Assembly: GCF_009734445.1 (NCBI RefSeq)
Contig: NZ_CP046457.1
Coordinates: forward strand, 1 to 64,000
Reading direction: 5' to 3'
Length of the DNA stretch: 64,000 nt
From: Candidatus Syntrophocurvum alkaliphilum
GTDB taxonomy: Bacteria; Bacillota; Syntrophomonadia; Syntrophomonadales; Syntrophomonadaceae
This document shows positions 42,964 through 51,889 of the stretch, in pieces. The first letter of the stretch is position 1. Every line of letters begins with the position of its first letter. The translations under genes were made by a program, and so were the position numbers. The notes beneath the pieces are model-generated. The model saw only the letters and a program-made list of their open reading frames with translations, did no database searches and was not told the origin of the DNA.

Positions 42964-43770
42964 ATGTTACAAGTAGCTGCTATTCAAATGACTCCTATAA
43001 TGAATAATGTAGATGCTAACTTAAAGCGTGGAATATATTTTGTTAACTCTATAAATGATGAAGTAGATCTAATTGTTTTTCCTGAACTTTGGACTACTGG
43101 CTATTACCTTTCTAAAGAAGCATTTTTAGATCTTGCAGAGCCACGTGATGGTAAAACTATTTCAACTATTCAGGAAGTTGCTCTGAAAAATAATGCTGCT
43201 ATAGTTTGTCCTTTTGTAGAAAGAGATGAAGATAAAATATTTATTTCAGCTGCAATTATTGCTGAAGATGGTGAACTTAGGGGGGTTACAAGGAAAAGTT
43301 TACTATGGGGAAGGGAAGCCCAAATTTTTGAAAAAGGTGACATTACTTATCCTATATATGATTCAAAGGCTGGTAAAATAGGAGTTTTAATTTGCTATGA
43401 GATGGAGTTCCCAGAGACTAGTAGGCTATTGGCTTTAAAGGGAGCAGAAATAATTGTTTGTCCATCCGTATGGAGTTTGAGTGCACTAAGAAGATGGGAT
43501 GTTCAGCTACCGGCTAGGGCGCTTGATAATACATTATATGTACTTGGAGTTAATACAGTTGGAAATAACAGCTGTGGTAAAAGTAAATTAGTTAGCCCCT
43601 TAGGTGATATACTAGCTGAGGCTTCTGATAGCAAGGAAGAAACATTAATTAGAGCGATAGATAAAGAGGCTTTATATTGGGCTAGGGATGAAGTTCCTTA
43701 CCTAGAAGACTACCGTCGCAGATTAACACCTGGTGGAACTACCTCTACGATACCTACACCAGTTTATTAA
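42964..43770 (+). CDS. Carbon-nitrogen hydrolase (nitrilase superfamily)
   Basis: 268 residues from ATG 42964; GGGG lies about 9 nt upstream, whereas the in-frame GTG at 42955 is too close to it. The Glu-Lys-Cys catalytic triad is Glu41 (FPELWTTGYYL), Lys111 (TRKSLLW) and Cys144 (VLICYEMEFPE). The layout matches amidase branches such as omega-amidase/YafV or N-carbamoylputrescine amidase relatives; the substrate cannot be fixed. Cytoplasmic. A bidirectional terminator follows. Confidence 0.85.
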   Translation: MLQVAAIQMTPIMNNVDANLKRGIYFVNSINDEVDLIVFPELWTTGYYLSKEAFLDLAEPRDGKTISTIQEVALKNNAAIVCPFVERDEDKIFISAAIIAEDGELRGVTRKSLLWGREAQIFEKGDITYPIYDSKAGKIGVLICYEMEFPETSRLLALKGAEIIVCPSVWSLSALRRWDVQLPARALDNTLYVLGVNTVGNNSCGKSKLVSPLGDILAEASDSKEETLIRAIDKEALYWARDEVPYLEDYRRRLTPGGTTSTIPTPVY

Positions 43771-43773
43771 TAA

Positions 43774-43800
43774 AAAAAAGAGAGCGTTTGCTCTCTTTTT
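43774..43800. terminator. Bidirectional terminator
   Basis: Stem AAAAGAGAGC / GCTCTCTTTTT with a short loop between the convergent nitrilase and zinc-ribbon genes. Confidence 0.85.
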
Positions 43801-43805
43801 CATAA

Positions 43806-44006
43806 CTAGAAGTTTCTGTTTCCTGTTGCATAATTTTGCCCGTAGCCGCCGCCTCGGTTGTTTCGCTGTTGCTTTTTGGCTTTTCTGCAACCAGGACATC
43901 TTTGAGGATCGTTTTCGAATCCTTTTTCTTTGTAAAACTCTTGTTCACCTACAGTAAATACAAAGTCAGAATTACAGTCTTTACATGTGATGCTTTTGTC
44001 AGTCAT
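43806..44006 (-). CDS. Zinc-ribbon protein with RGG-rich tail (66 aa)
   Basis: AAGGAGG precedes the ATG. Two Cys pairs, CKDC near residue 8 and CPGC near 38, with FEND-x-QRCPGCRKA between and after them, match the probable zinc-ribbon family common in Clostridia. The tail NNRGGGYGQNYATGNRNF is Arg/Gly/Asn-rich, like RNA-binding low-complexity tails. Likely a nucleic acid binding accessory protein; function not established. Divergent from the MFS gene by 234 bp in which only promoters are expected. Confidence 0.8.
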   Translation of the reverse strand: MTDKSITCKDCNSDFVFTVGEQEFYKEKGFENDPQRCPGCRKAKKQQRNNRGGGYGQNYATGNRNF

Positions 44007-44240
44007 TATGAACTTACCTCCTTAAAATGGATTTAACTGCCTCTTTGACTCCTGCTCCAATTTAAGGAGAGTATTGTCTAAGCACATATTAAATCTTATA
44101 TTTATTATTGTACTTTAAACTGTTAATTTATACAAAACATTAATAAAAGTTTTATTTAAATTTTATTTTTAAAATAAAATTGAGTAGTATTGTAGCAAAA
44201 TTTACAGTTAATGATATCTATTTAGGAAGGTCGACTTATA

Positions 44241-45515
44241 ATGTTCAAAAAAACTATTAAAAACCAGGAGGTCCCTGTTCAAGGGGGCTTTTATTATGGT
44301 TGGGTAATTGTAGTTTTTTCAGCAGTTGCCTTTTTTTTATCTGGGCCAGGTCAAACATATTCTATATCGATTTTTATTGATTCATATATAGAACAATTCG
44401 GTTGGAGTCGTTCAACTGTTTCTACCTACTATTCTTTAGCTACTTTAGCAGCTGGATTATTGATTGGCTTTTTAGGGCGATTTTTAGATATTTATGGACA
44501 TCGCTATGTGACAAGTATTGTATTATTTTTATTAGCTCTAACCTGTTTTTTTAATAGTTTAGTTGCAGGTCCAATAATGCTATTTATAGGTTTTTTTATG
44601 CTAAGGCTTTTAGGACAAAGCTCGCTTACCGTTATTCCTAATACATTAGTACCACAGTGGTTTATTACTAAAAGAGGAAGAGCATTTAGCTTTTTAGCTA
44701 TAGGAAGCTTTGTAAGCTCAGCTATGTTTCCTATAATTAACGTATATCTAATTCAGAATTATGACTGGCAAATAGCTTGGATTTTTTGGGGGCTATTTGT
44801 TTTAGCTTTCCTACCTTTATGGTTTTATTTTGTTCGTAATAAACCGGAAGATATTGGTTTATTACCGGACAATGCAACTAATTCTAATGAAACTAGTTCC
44901 GCTGATAAGGTGGAAAAAGTAATTAAGGAAGTAAATTGGACATTAAAGGAAGCTATTAAAACTCGTGCTTTTTGGCTACTTCTCTTTTGTGCTAGTATTC
45001 CTCCACTCATTAATACAGGAATAACATTTCACTTTATATCAATATTAAGTGAAAAAGGTATAACTGCTCAAAGTGCAGCATTTATTTTAAGTTTAATGTC
45101 ACTTGTTGGTTTTCCTGTTTCAATAGCCGCTGGTTTTATTGCAGAAAAAATTAAAGTTCATTTTATGTTAGTATTTGTGTTTTTTATGGAATTTTTAGTG
45201 ATTTCAACCTTAGTTTTTACCAATTCCTTGAACATGGCAATAGTTTTTGCTATAGTCTGGGGTATTTCTGTAGGATTTGAACGAATAGTTTTAAATATAA
45301 TTTGGCCTAATTACTTTGGGCGTGAAAACTTAGGAAGTATAAGAGGTATAGCTATGAGTGCAACCGTTATAGGTGCAGCTTTAGGTCCTTTACCTTTTGC
45401 AATTGCTTATGATTACGTATTTGGTGGCTATACAGAATTCTTAATAATGCTACTTACATTACCAGTTATTGGTATGATCTGTGCGTTCTTAGCACCACGT
45501 CCTAAGAAAAATTAA
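44241..45515 (+). CDS. MFS transporter, OFA/monocarboxylate type
   Basis: 424 residues with 12 predicted helices in two halves split by an acidic loop (about 205-225). The opening FYYGWVIVVFSAVAFFLSGPGQTYS and later LIGFLGRFLDIYGHRY fit the oxalate/formate antiporter and monocarboxylate porter branch. AGGAAGG is somewhat distant (about 11 nt). A small carboxylate is the likely substrate, but the specific acid cannot be told. Monocistronic; a gene remnant and a terminator follow. Confidence 0.78.
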   Translation: MFKKTIKNQEVPVQGGFYYGWVIVVFSAVAFFLSGPGQTYSISIFIDSYIEQFGWSRSTVSTYYSLATLAAGLLIGFLGRFLDIYGHRYVTSIVLFLLALTCFFNSLVAGPIMLFIGFFMLRLLGQSSLTVIPNTLVPQWFITKRGRAFSFLAIGSFVSSAMFPIINVYLIQNYDWQIAWIFWGLFVLAFLPLWFYFVRNKPEDIGLLPDNATNSNETSSADKVEKVIKEVNWTLKEAIKTRAFWLLLFCASIPPLINTGITFHFISILSEKGITAQSAAFILSLMSLVGFPVSIAAGFIAEKIKVHFMLVFVFFMEFLVISTLVFTNSLNMAIVFAIVWGISVGFERIVLNIIWPNYFGRENLGSIRGIAMSATVIGAALGPLPFAIAYDYVFGGYTEFLIMLLTLPVIGMICAFLAPRPKKN

Positions 45516-45555
45516 TATAAAAAGCATTAATCTTTATTTTGTATTCGTGTCTTAA

Positions 45556-45621
45556 TATGTACAATTAGGTATAGTTGTTCCTGAATATGTTCCAATAAAT
45601 TCTATGGAAGAATTAAAATAG
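45556..45621 (+). pseudogene. Short remnant resembling a glycine betaine-binding protein
   Basis: A 21-codon open stretch reads QLGIVVPEYVPINSMEELK and ends in TAG. This string resembles a conserved segment of OpuAC/ProX-type substrate-binding proteins (VVPEY...INSIEDL). Nothing before or after continues the homology, so it would be a decayed leftover. The evidence is short. Confidence 0.3.
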
Positions 45622-45630
45622 ATTATTATG

Positions 45631-45662
45631 TATGAGCACAGGATTCTGTGCTCATATTATTT
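45631..45662. terminator. Bidirectional terminator
   Basis: Perfect stem ATGAGCACAG / CTGTGCTCAT with GATT loop between the convergent MFS gene and ABC permease gene. Confidence 0.8.
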
Positions 45663-45678
45663 TAATTTAACAAATCTA

Positions 45679-46479
45679 TTAAACTGTAATATCTCTTTTA
45701 TTGTATAGAACATAGGTAATTAAGAGAACTAATAAACAAACTGCTAAGAGTACTAATATATTAAAAATATCAATTCCTTCATTCACTACTATATCTACAG
45801 CATTTATATAGTAAAAAGGAGATAAGCACCTTAAAAATTCTGCTTGTTCGGTTAATGTAGCTATAAGGTCAAAAAAGTAGAGTACTAAAACTAGTCCTAT
45901 ACTTGCAGAGTAAGCTGATTTTTTACCAGCAAAGAACAAGGCTAATAAAAAAGCAATACTAGCAAAGGTTAAATGAGCAAAAAATGGTCCAGAAAGTAAA
46001 TACAAAAGTAGTAATTGTGAATATTCGGTGGTAACAAAAACTTCAAAAGAAGCAAAGGTTACTATATCTATAATTATATTAAAAAGAGCTATATATAAAA
46101 TGAAGCAGATAATTTTTTCGGTTAATATTCTACTTCTAGTTATAGGCTTTGCTAATAAGAATTCTATAGTTTTATCGTCTTCTTCCTTTGATAGCAAAGT
46201 TGAACCTAAAATAGCTGCAAAAATACCGCCAAATAAAACAATCATAAAATAAGCTTCAGTAGCATAAAAACCTATTGGGTCAGCTAAGCTTAATACATCT
46301 AAGCCAAATGCTCTTAGAAAACCTTCAGGGTACATTTTAATTAAAGAATCTAGAGCTTCTGCATCTTCTGCAAAGGCTGGAAAAAGTGCCATCATTAAAA
46401 TGTTTAAGCCCGATAGTGCAGCAGTCCATATTATTAAAGTTTTTCTATTGGCTCTTAATTCACGACGAAGGAGATTCAT
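45679..46479 (-). CDS. ABC-2 type transporter permease
   Basis: 266 residues from ATG 46479, which has GGAGG 6 nt upstream and lies inside the ATPase gene end; the longer frame to 46497 is not needed. Six predicted helices. The N-terminal LLRRELRANRKTLIIWT and the cytoplasmic TLLSKEEDDKTIEFLLAKPITRSRIL segment are hallmarks of ABC-2 permeases of the EcsB/NatB/ABC2_membrane_2 kind. It pairs with the overlapping ATPase as an exporter of unknown substrate (often lipids, peptides, drugs or Na+). Confidence 0.85.
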   Translation of the reverse strand: MNLLRRELRANRKTLIIWTAALSGLNILMMALFPAFAEDAEALDSLIKMYPEGFLRAFGLDVLSLADPIGFYATEAYFMIVLFGGIFAAILGSTLLSKEEDDKTIEFLLAKPITRSRILTEKIICFILYIALFNIIIDIVTFASFEVFVTTEYSQLLLLYLLSGPFFAHLTFASIAFLLALFFAGKKSAYSASIGLVLVLYFFDLIATLTEQAEFLRCLSPFYYINAVDIVVNEGIDIFNILVLLAVCLLVLLITYVLYNKRDITV

Positions 46480-47368
46480 AATTTTCCTCCACTTCATAGT
46501 AGTGCATAAAAACTTCTTCTAAAGTAGGTTCCTCAAGCCAAAGGCTTTCTAAGTTATACTGTGAAAGAGCCCTTACTAAGTCATTAATATCTCCGTTGTA
46601 AAAAAGTCTAAGTGAGTGATTATCATAGTATGAATTTATTATGCCTTCAATATCTAAGTGTGGTACTGTTTCGTTATTCTTAAAATTAATAAATACTTTG
46701 CGAAATTCACCTTTTCTTAACTCTTCCACTCTTTCTATTTGTAAAATTACACCATTTTTAATTATTGCTACTCTTTCACAAAATTTTTGTACTTCATTTA
46801 AAACATGAGAGGAGAAAAATATAGTAGTTCCTTTTTCGTTTTCTTCTTTTAGGACTTCAAAAAAACGTTTTTGCATAAGAGGGTCTAATCCACTAGTTGG
46901 CTCATCAAGTATTAATAATTTCGGATTGTGCAAGAGTGCCTGGATTATACCAACCTTTTTCTTATTACCTAAAGATAATGTTTTAATTTTTTTTCTTAAA
47001 TTAAGCTCAAAAATGTCACTTAATTCTTCAATACGCTTAGTAGCTCCTAACTCATAAAACCTAGCAGAATAATCCAAAAGTTCATTAACAGTCATATCAT
47101 CATAATAGTCTATTTCTCCTGCTAAATATCCAACATGTTTTTTTATTTGTTTAGTATCTTTAACTATATCCATTCCTAATATAGTAGCAAAGCCACTAGT
47201 AGGAAAGATAAAGTTTAGCAGTGTTCGTATGGTGGTAGATTTACCAGCACCATTAGGGCCAATAAAACCAAATATTTCTCCTTTTTTAATTTGTAGACTT
47301 ATATCAACTATACCAAGTGTATTTCCATAGTATTTTGTAAGATTTTTTGTTTCAATAACAATAGACAA
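46460..47368 (-). CDS. ABC transporter ATP-binding protein
   Basis: 302 residues from a TTG; GGAGG is about 11 nt upstream. Walker A GPNGAGKST near residue 38, signature LSLGNKKKVGIIQ (a degenerate LSxGxxxK form usual in ABC-2 exporters) near 133, Walker B LLILDEPTSGLDPL near 151 and the switch His in FFSSHVLNEV. The C-terminal ~75 residues form the extra domain of CcmA/NatA-type ATPases. It overlaps the permease by 20 bp, so the two are coupled. Confidence 0.88.
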   Translation of the reverse strand: MSIVIETKNLTKYYGNTLGIVDISLQIKKGEIFGFIGPNGAGKSTTIRTLLNFIFPTSGFATILGMDIVKDTKQIKKHVGYLAGEIDYYDDMTVNELLDYSARFYELGATKRIEELSDIFELNLRKKIKTLSLGNKKKVGIIQALLHNPKLLILDEPTSGLDPLMQKRFFEVLKEENEKGTTIFFSSHVLNEVQKFCERVAIIKNGVILQIERVEELRKGEFRKVFINFKNNETVPHLDIEGIINSYYDNHSLRLFYNGDINDLVRALSQYNLESLWLEEPTLEEVFMHYYEVEENYESPSS

Positions 47369-47484
47369 TTTAAATATTACCTCCGATTAATTTAACCTAA
47401 TTATAGTTTGCATAAAGTAGAAATAAAAAATTCTTAAATTTAAATTATAGGTTAAACTGGTGTTTATTCTATAATGCTATAATA

Positions 47485-47514
47485 TTGACATTAAAAGTTA
47501 TGTTGCCTTACTAT
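47485..47514 (+). promoter_or_regulatory. Promoter of the PHA operon
   Basis: TTGACA, 18-bp spacer, TACTAT, about 90 bp before the phasin-like gene. Confidence 0.6.
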
Positions 47515-47603
47515 TAAAATAGGATAACAAATAAAACAATGTCGATTTATAGTAGCAATTTGTCAATCAAAGATGATAAAACTAATAAAGGGGGTATAAT
47601 AAT

Positions 47604-47951
47604 ATGTTTAAACATGACCAGTTTGAAAAATCTTTTAATACCGCAAATAAGATATTCGATAACTATTGGCAAATGTTTAAAGTTTCTATGGAAAACATGG
47701 CTTTTAACCAAGAGAAAACTAAAGATTTTTTTAATAAGTATATGGAACAAAGCAAGAAAGTAGCTGACGAGCAAAAAGAAGTGTTTAATGTAATGGCTAA
47801 CCAAGCCAAAAAGAATCAAGAGCAAATGAAAAACATAATGAAGGAAACTATTCGTATAGGGCAAGAGAATTTACAAGAAAGTCTAACCAAAAAACCCTTT
47901 AATATGTTTAATTACACTAAGCAAAATTCTAATGAAGACGATAGCAAATAG
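47604..47951 (+). CDS. Phasin-like PHA granule protein
   Basis: 115 residues, AAGGGGG 9 nt before the ATG. All-helical, Lys/Gln/Asn/Glu-rich, without Cys: a phasin-like pattern (MFKVSMENMAFNQEKTKDFF, KKVADEQKEVFNVMANQAKKNQEQ) with amphipathic heptads. Sequence alone is weak, but it is the first gene of an operon with an acyl-CoA ligase and a PhaC-like synthase, the usual place for a phasin or for the PhaE/PhaR partner of class III/IV synthases. Either role is possible; size favours phasin or PhaR over PhaE. Confidence 0.6.
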   Translation: MFKHDQFEKSFNTANKIFDNYWQMFKVSMENMAFNQEKTKDFFNKYMEQSKKVADEQKEVFNVMANQAKKNQEQMKNIMKETIRIGQENLQESLTKKPFNMFNYTKQNSNEDDSK

Positions 47952-47965
47952 GTTGGAGGCAAAGT

Positions 47966-49717
47966 ATGTCAGATTCAAAAAGATATGTTGAGTTTTTAGA
48001 TGGTTTAAAAAGAGATTTTAAGAACTCGTTGGGTTATAGGATTGAAAAATTAGCAATCGAAAAGCCGAACGATATAGCTTTAATATACCAGGATAGTCAG
48101 GTTACTTATGAACAGTTAAATCAGCTGTCAAACCGCTACGCCTGGTATTTTTCATCTACAGGCTATAATCGAGGTGATGTTATAGCTTTACTAATGGACA
48201 ATTCAATAGACTATATAGCTATTATTATTGGACTTAGTAAGCTAGGTGTTATAACATCATTAATAAATACTGAGCTTCGAAGTGAAAGCCTAGCAGAAGA
48301 TATTAATCTTTGTGATGCTCGAGCTATTATTAGTAGTGATAAATATATGGGAATCATATATGATGCTAAATATTTTATTAGATTAAGAGCACCAGGAGAT
48401 ATTTATATTCATAATGAAGAAGATATAAAAAAATTTGATGGAATAAAGGTTTTAAATGATTTATTACCTACTAAAAAGGAAAACCCTGATCTAACTAAAG
48501 ATATTAATAGTTTCGAATCACTTGTATATATATATACTTCTGGTAGTGGTGGGCACAGAAAGGCAATCCCAATAACTCATCAAAAGTGGCTGATGCTTGG
48601 GAAAGCTACAGAGGTTTTTACTGCAATAAATGAAAATAGCATTCAATATTTATGTTTGCCATTACATTTAAACACCGGTTTTAATGCTTGTTTTTCAAGT
48701 ATGATTGCTACTGGTAGTACAATGGTTATAAAAAGTGGGTTTTCTGTAACAAATTTCTGGAATGACATAAGAAAGTATAAAGCAGATTATTGTGTCGGTG
48801 TAGGAGAAATGTTTAGATATCTTTATAACCAACAACCATTGCCCGATGATAAAAACCATAGTTTAAAGGCGATGATTAGTAATGGTATGAATAAAGATCT
48901 TGTTCAACCTTTTAAAGAGAGGTTTGGTGTTGATAGCATTGTTGAAATATATGGCACAACTGAAAATGTGGGTATATTTATTAATACTGAAGAAGTTCCG
49001 GGTATGTGCGGTAACTTGAACTTAGCTGGAATCAGACAGGGTGAACTTGTTAAATATGATATTATTAATGATAAGATAGTTACAGATGATGAAGGAAAAG
49101 CTATAAAGTGCTCGATAGGGGAAGTTGGATTATTATTAGGTGAAATTAATGAACTTAACAATTTTGAAGGCTATATTAATGATCCTAATGAAAGTGAGTC
49201 AAGAATTCTAAATAATGTTTTTGTACCAGGAGATAAATACTTTAACACAGGCGACTTAATGCAGTTACATGAAAATGATTATATTTCCTTTGTGCGAAGG
49301 ATGGGAGATATTTATCGTTGGAAAGGAAGAACTATTTCAGCTCATAGAGTAGCTGATGTTATAAAGAAATTTTTTGGAGCTATTGATGATGCCTACGTAT
49401 TTGGTAAATCTTTGCCGGGGTTTGAGGGGCGATGCGGTATGGCTGTAATTACTTTACTAGAAGGAGAAAAACTTAATTGGAAAGAGTTTAATGATTATAT
49501 AAAAAGAAAGCTTCCACCTCATGAAAGGCCAGTATTTATTCGAATAAGTAAAGAAGTGAATTTAAATAAAGAATTAAAAAAGAAATATCAAAAAGAAGGG
49601 GCGAATCCACAACTAGTACCTGAGCAACTATATTATTATGACATTAAATTAGAGGAGTATTCTGCATTAAATTTAGAAACATATGAAAATATTTTAGCTC
49701 ACAAAGTAATTATTTAG
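47966..49717 (+). CDS. AMP-forming acyl-CoA synthetase
   Basis: 583 residues starting 14 bp after the phasin-like gene. ANL superfamily: phosphate loop YTSGSGGHRKAIP at about 191-203, IVEIYGTTENVGIF (A5 motif), YFNTGDLMQL (A7 motif with the ribose-binding Asp) and FVRRMGDIYRWKGR (A8 hinge). The catalytic A10 Lys is likely in NKELKKKYQ near the end. The layout fits fatty-acid transport-like (FATP) very-long-chain synthetases. In this operon it probably activates a hydroxy acid or fatty acid to the CoA thioester for polymer synthesis or reuse. Confidence 0.8.
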   Translation: MSDSKRYVEFLDGLKRDFKNSLGYRIEKLAIEKPNDIALIYQDSQVTYEQLNQLSNRYAWYFSSTGYNRGDVIALLMDNSIDYIAIIIGLSKLGVITSLINTELRSESLAEDINLCDARAIISSDKYMGIIYDAKYFIRLRAPGDIYIHNEEDIKKFDGIKVLNDLLPTKKENPDLTKDINSFESLVYIYTSGSGGHRKAIPITHQKWLMLGKATEVFTAINENSIQYLCLPLHLNTGFNACFSSMIATGSTMVIKSGFSVTNFWNDIRKYKADYCVGVGEMFRYLYNQQPLPDDKNHSLKAMISNGMNKDLVQPFKERFGVDSIVEIYGTTENVGIFINTEEVPGMCGNLNLAGIRQGELVKYDIINDKIVTDDEGKAIKCSIGEVGLLLGEINELNNFEGYINDPNESESRILNNVFVPGDKYFNTGDLMQLHENDYISFVRRMGDIYRWKGRTISAHRVADVIKKFFGAIDDAYVFGKSLPGFEGRCGMAVITLLEGEKLNWKEFNDYIKRKLPPHERPVFIRISKEVNLNKELKKKYQKEGANPQLVPEQLYYYDIKLEEYSALNLETYENILAHKVII

Positions 49718-49751
49718 CGGATATATCCCTTTTCAAAAGGAGGGTATCATT

Positions 49752-50861
49752 ATGTTGTTTAATCAATTTAATAATAGAGAAGAACTACTTAAAATGTTTA
49801 TACCACCAGATATGTTAGCTCAACAAAAAAAAACGAAGAGATATTGGAGTATATTAAATGAATTAAAAAACCCTAAAACTACTTGGTGTACACCCAACAA
49901 TATTATCTATGAGCATCAAACATTGCGTTTGAGGCATTTTCCTAATAGAGATGATACTACAGCAAGAAGGCCAGTATTAATTCTACCACCTCAGGCTGGA
50001 CACCATTCAAACTTGGCTGATTATTCACCTGCGCAAAGCTTAGTTAGGGTATTCCATAGGTATGGTTATGATGTATATGTTACACAATGGCTTTCGGCAA
50101 CTCCTGAATACAAAAATTTGGGAATAAGTGATTATATCCGTCTTACTGATGAAGCGGTAGAAGAGGTTCGTAGAAGAACGGGAATATTTAAAATTCACTT
50201 AGTGGGTCAATGTCAAGGAGGTTGGCAAGCTACAATATACACTTGTTTATATCAAGATAAAATTGCAACCTTAATAAAAGCTGCTGCTCCAATTGATATG
50301 CAGGCAGCACCTTCTCCAATTGTTGATGATGCACAACTTCCTATGAGTTTCTTTGAATACTTAGTTGCACGTGGGAATGGCTTAATGGACGGTAAATATA
50401 TTCTTATGGGTTTTAAAAATATGCAAGCAGAAGAACATTATGTGCGTAAGTACCAAAGATTATGGAAGTGGATACAAGAAGATGATGAAGATAATATTAA
50501 AAGGTTTATTCGATTTGAAAATTGGTATGAATATACCCAGATGCTTCCGGGTAAGTTTTATTTAGAAATAATAAAGAATATTTTCAAAGAAAACAACCTA
50601 ACTAAACCAGGAGCAATGAAAATTGATGGTAAGCCAGTTGACTTAAGAAACATAAATTGTCCCGTTATAATAATGGCAGGAGCTAAAGATCATATAACAC
50701 CACCCCCACAAGCATTTGCACTTAAAAATTATATAAGTACACCTGAGGAAAATGTTATAGAAATATTAACAGAAGGTGGACATATAGGTACGCTAATGGG
50801 AACAGAATCATTAAGAGAAGATTGGAGTAGAGTTAATGAAGTTCTAAAATTAGTTATATAG
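49752..50861 (+). CDS. PhaC-like polyhydroxyalkanoate synthase / alpha/beta hydrolase
   Basis: 369 residues, AAAGGAGG 9 nt upstream. Instead of a serine lipase box it has GQCQGG with nucleophile Cys154, the hallmark of PHA synthases (G-x-C-x-G-G). Asp in AGAKDHITPP and His in EGGHIGTLMG complete the triad, and the length is that of class III/IV PhaC. PILILPPQAGHHSNLADY replaces the usual N-terminal core strings, so it is a diverged branch; a PhaZ-like depolymerase cannot be fully excluded. It polymerises 3-hydroxyacyl-CoA on granules. Last gene before the operon terminator. Confidence 0.75.
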   Translation: MLFNQFNNREELLKMFIPPDMLAQQKKTKRYWSILNELKNPKTTWCTPNNIIYEHQTLRLRHFPNRDDTTARRPVLILPPQAGHHSNLADYSPAQSLVRVFHRYGYDVYVTQWLSATPEYKNLGISDYIRLTDEAVEEVRRRTGIFKIHLVGQCQGGWQATIYTCLYQDKIATLIKAAAPIDMQAAPSPIVDDAQLPMSFFEYLVARGNGLMDGKYILMGFKNMQAEEHYVRKYQRLWKWIQEDDEDNIKRFIRFENWYEYTQMLPGKFYLEIIKNIFKENNLTKPGAMKIDGKPVDLRNINCPVIIMAGAKDHITPPPQAFALKNYISTPEENVIEILTEGGHIGTLMGTESLREDWSRVNEVLKLVI

Positions 50862-50919
50862 TAATCTTAACTAATGAGCTTAAACAACCCATAGCAAAAT
50901 CAAAAATTAATAATAATTT

Positions 50920-50964
50920 TAAAGGCGGTTAAAAATAACTTTAATCCGTCTTTATTTTTTTTTT
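50920..50964 (+). terminator. Terminator of PHA operon
   Basis: 14-bp imperfect stem TAAAGGCGGTTAAA / TTTAATCCGTCTTTA followed by eight T. Confidence 0.85.
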
Positions 50965-51016
50965 GCAACTAAAGAATTTTGTACTAGTCGTGTTTCAAGT
51001 AAAGGATGTGTATTTA

Positions 51017-51388
51017 TTGACAGTACTTTACGTAGCTGTAGGAGGAGCAATTGGAGCAGTTTTACGCTATTTGTTAGCGTCATATGTTAGTATGAGGTGG
51101 CTTTCTGCATTTCCTTGGGGAACATTAATTGTTAATATGTCGGGTTGCTTTGTTGTTGGATATTTAATTTTAAAAGGATTAGAAACAGGTTTAGTGAGTA
51201 GTAACTGGAAACTTTTTTTAGTTATTGGAATAGGGGGAGCGTTTACCACTTTTTCATCCTTTTCTGTTGAAACTTTAATGCTTTTTAGAGATGGATTATA
51301 TTTAAAAGGCATTTTAAACATACTTACTAATATAGTTTTATGTTTAATTGCAACTAGTGCAGGTTTTGTAATTGCTAAAGTTACCTGA
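51017..51388 (+). CDS. crcB: CrcB/Fluc fluoride channel
   Basis: 123 residues from TTG 51017, with AAAGGA 10 nt upstream; the longer frame starts in a T-rich terminator tail and adds a non-family N-terminus. Four transmembrane helices and the Fluc signatures GGAIGAVLRYLL (residues 7-18), WGTLIVNMSGCFVVGYL with the pore Asn, and GIGGAFTTFSSFSVET with the Phe-box TTFS motif. It works as a dual-topology dimer letting fluoride out. Followed 16 bp later by a DUF190 protein, its common partner. I see no fluoride riboswitch upstream. Confidence 0.9.
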   Translation: MTVLYVAVGGAIGAVLRYLLASYVSMRWLSAFPWGTLIVNMSGCFVVGYLILKGLETGLVSSNWKLFLVIGIGGAFTTFSSFSVETLMLFRDGLYLKGILNILTNIVLCLIATSAGFVIAKVT

Positions 51389-51404
51389 TTGGAGGTATTA
51401 GAAA

Positions 51405-51785
51405 ATGGGTAAATTTAAATTTTCTGGTCCTGCTAAAAGGTTAAGAATATATATAGGAGAGCAGGCAAAGTATAAAGGGATATCTCTTTATCATGCTCTT
51501 GTGTTAAAAGCTAAAGAAATGGATATGGCAGGGATAACAGTAATAAAAGGTATTGAGGGTTTTGGAGCTAATGTAAGAATTCAAACTAGTCGTTTGGTAG
51601 AGTTATCTTCAGATTTACCAATAATTGTAGAAGTAGTAGATAGCACAGATTACATAGATAACTACATATTAGCTATAGAACACCTTATAGAAGATGGACT
51701 AGTAACCATAGATGATGTTGAAATTATAAAGTATTCAAGCTATTTAGGTGGACGCTTAAAACGTTTACAGAGAGAAAATGAATAA
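51405..51785 (+). CDS. DUF190 family protein
   Basis: 126 residues, GGAGG 10 nt before the ATG. A small ferredoxin-fold (GlnB/CutA-like) protein: AKRLRIYIGEQAKYKGISLYHALVLKAKE, then AGITVIKGIEGFGA and LPIIVEVVDSTDYI are the DUF190 strings. It is nearly always encoded next to crcB and probably assists or regulates the fluoride channel, though its mechanism is not known. Cytoplasmic. Terminator follows. Confidence 0.88.
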   Translation: MGKFKFSGPAKRLRIYIGEQAKYKGISLYHALVLKAKEMDMAGITVIKGIEGFGANVRIQTSRLVELSSDLPIIVEVVDSTDYIDNYILAIEHLIEDGLVTIDDVEIIKYSSYLGGRLKRLQRENE

Positions 51786-51800
51786 ATAGAAAAAGCCTTA

Positions 51801-51829
51801 AAAACCTGGTGTTTATTGCCAGGTTTTTT
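51801..51829 (+). terminator. Terminator of crcB-DUF190
   Basis: 9-bp stem AAAACCTGG / CCAGGTTTTTT. Confidence 0.85.
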
Positions 51830-51889
51830 GCTTTGAAAATATTAATAAATAATATAACCGGGGGTTATGAAAAATTTAGTTTATATATT

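Noticed and set aside
50963-51016. N-terminal extension of crcB
   Set aside because: Starts in the terminator T tract, no ribosome binding site, and the added residues do not fit the Fluc family.
50965-51016. Fluoride riboswitch before crcB
   Set aside because: The spacer after the PHA terminator is too short and lacks the motif.
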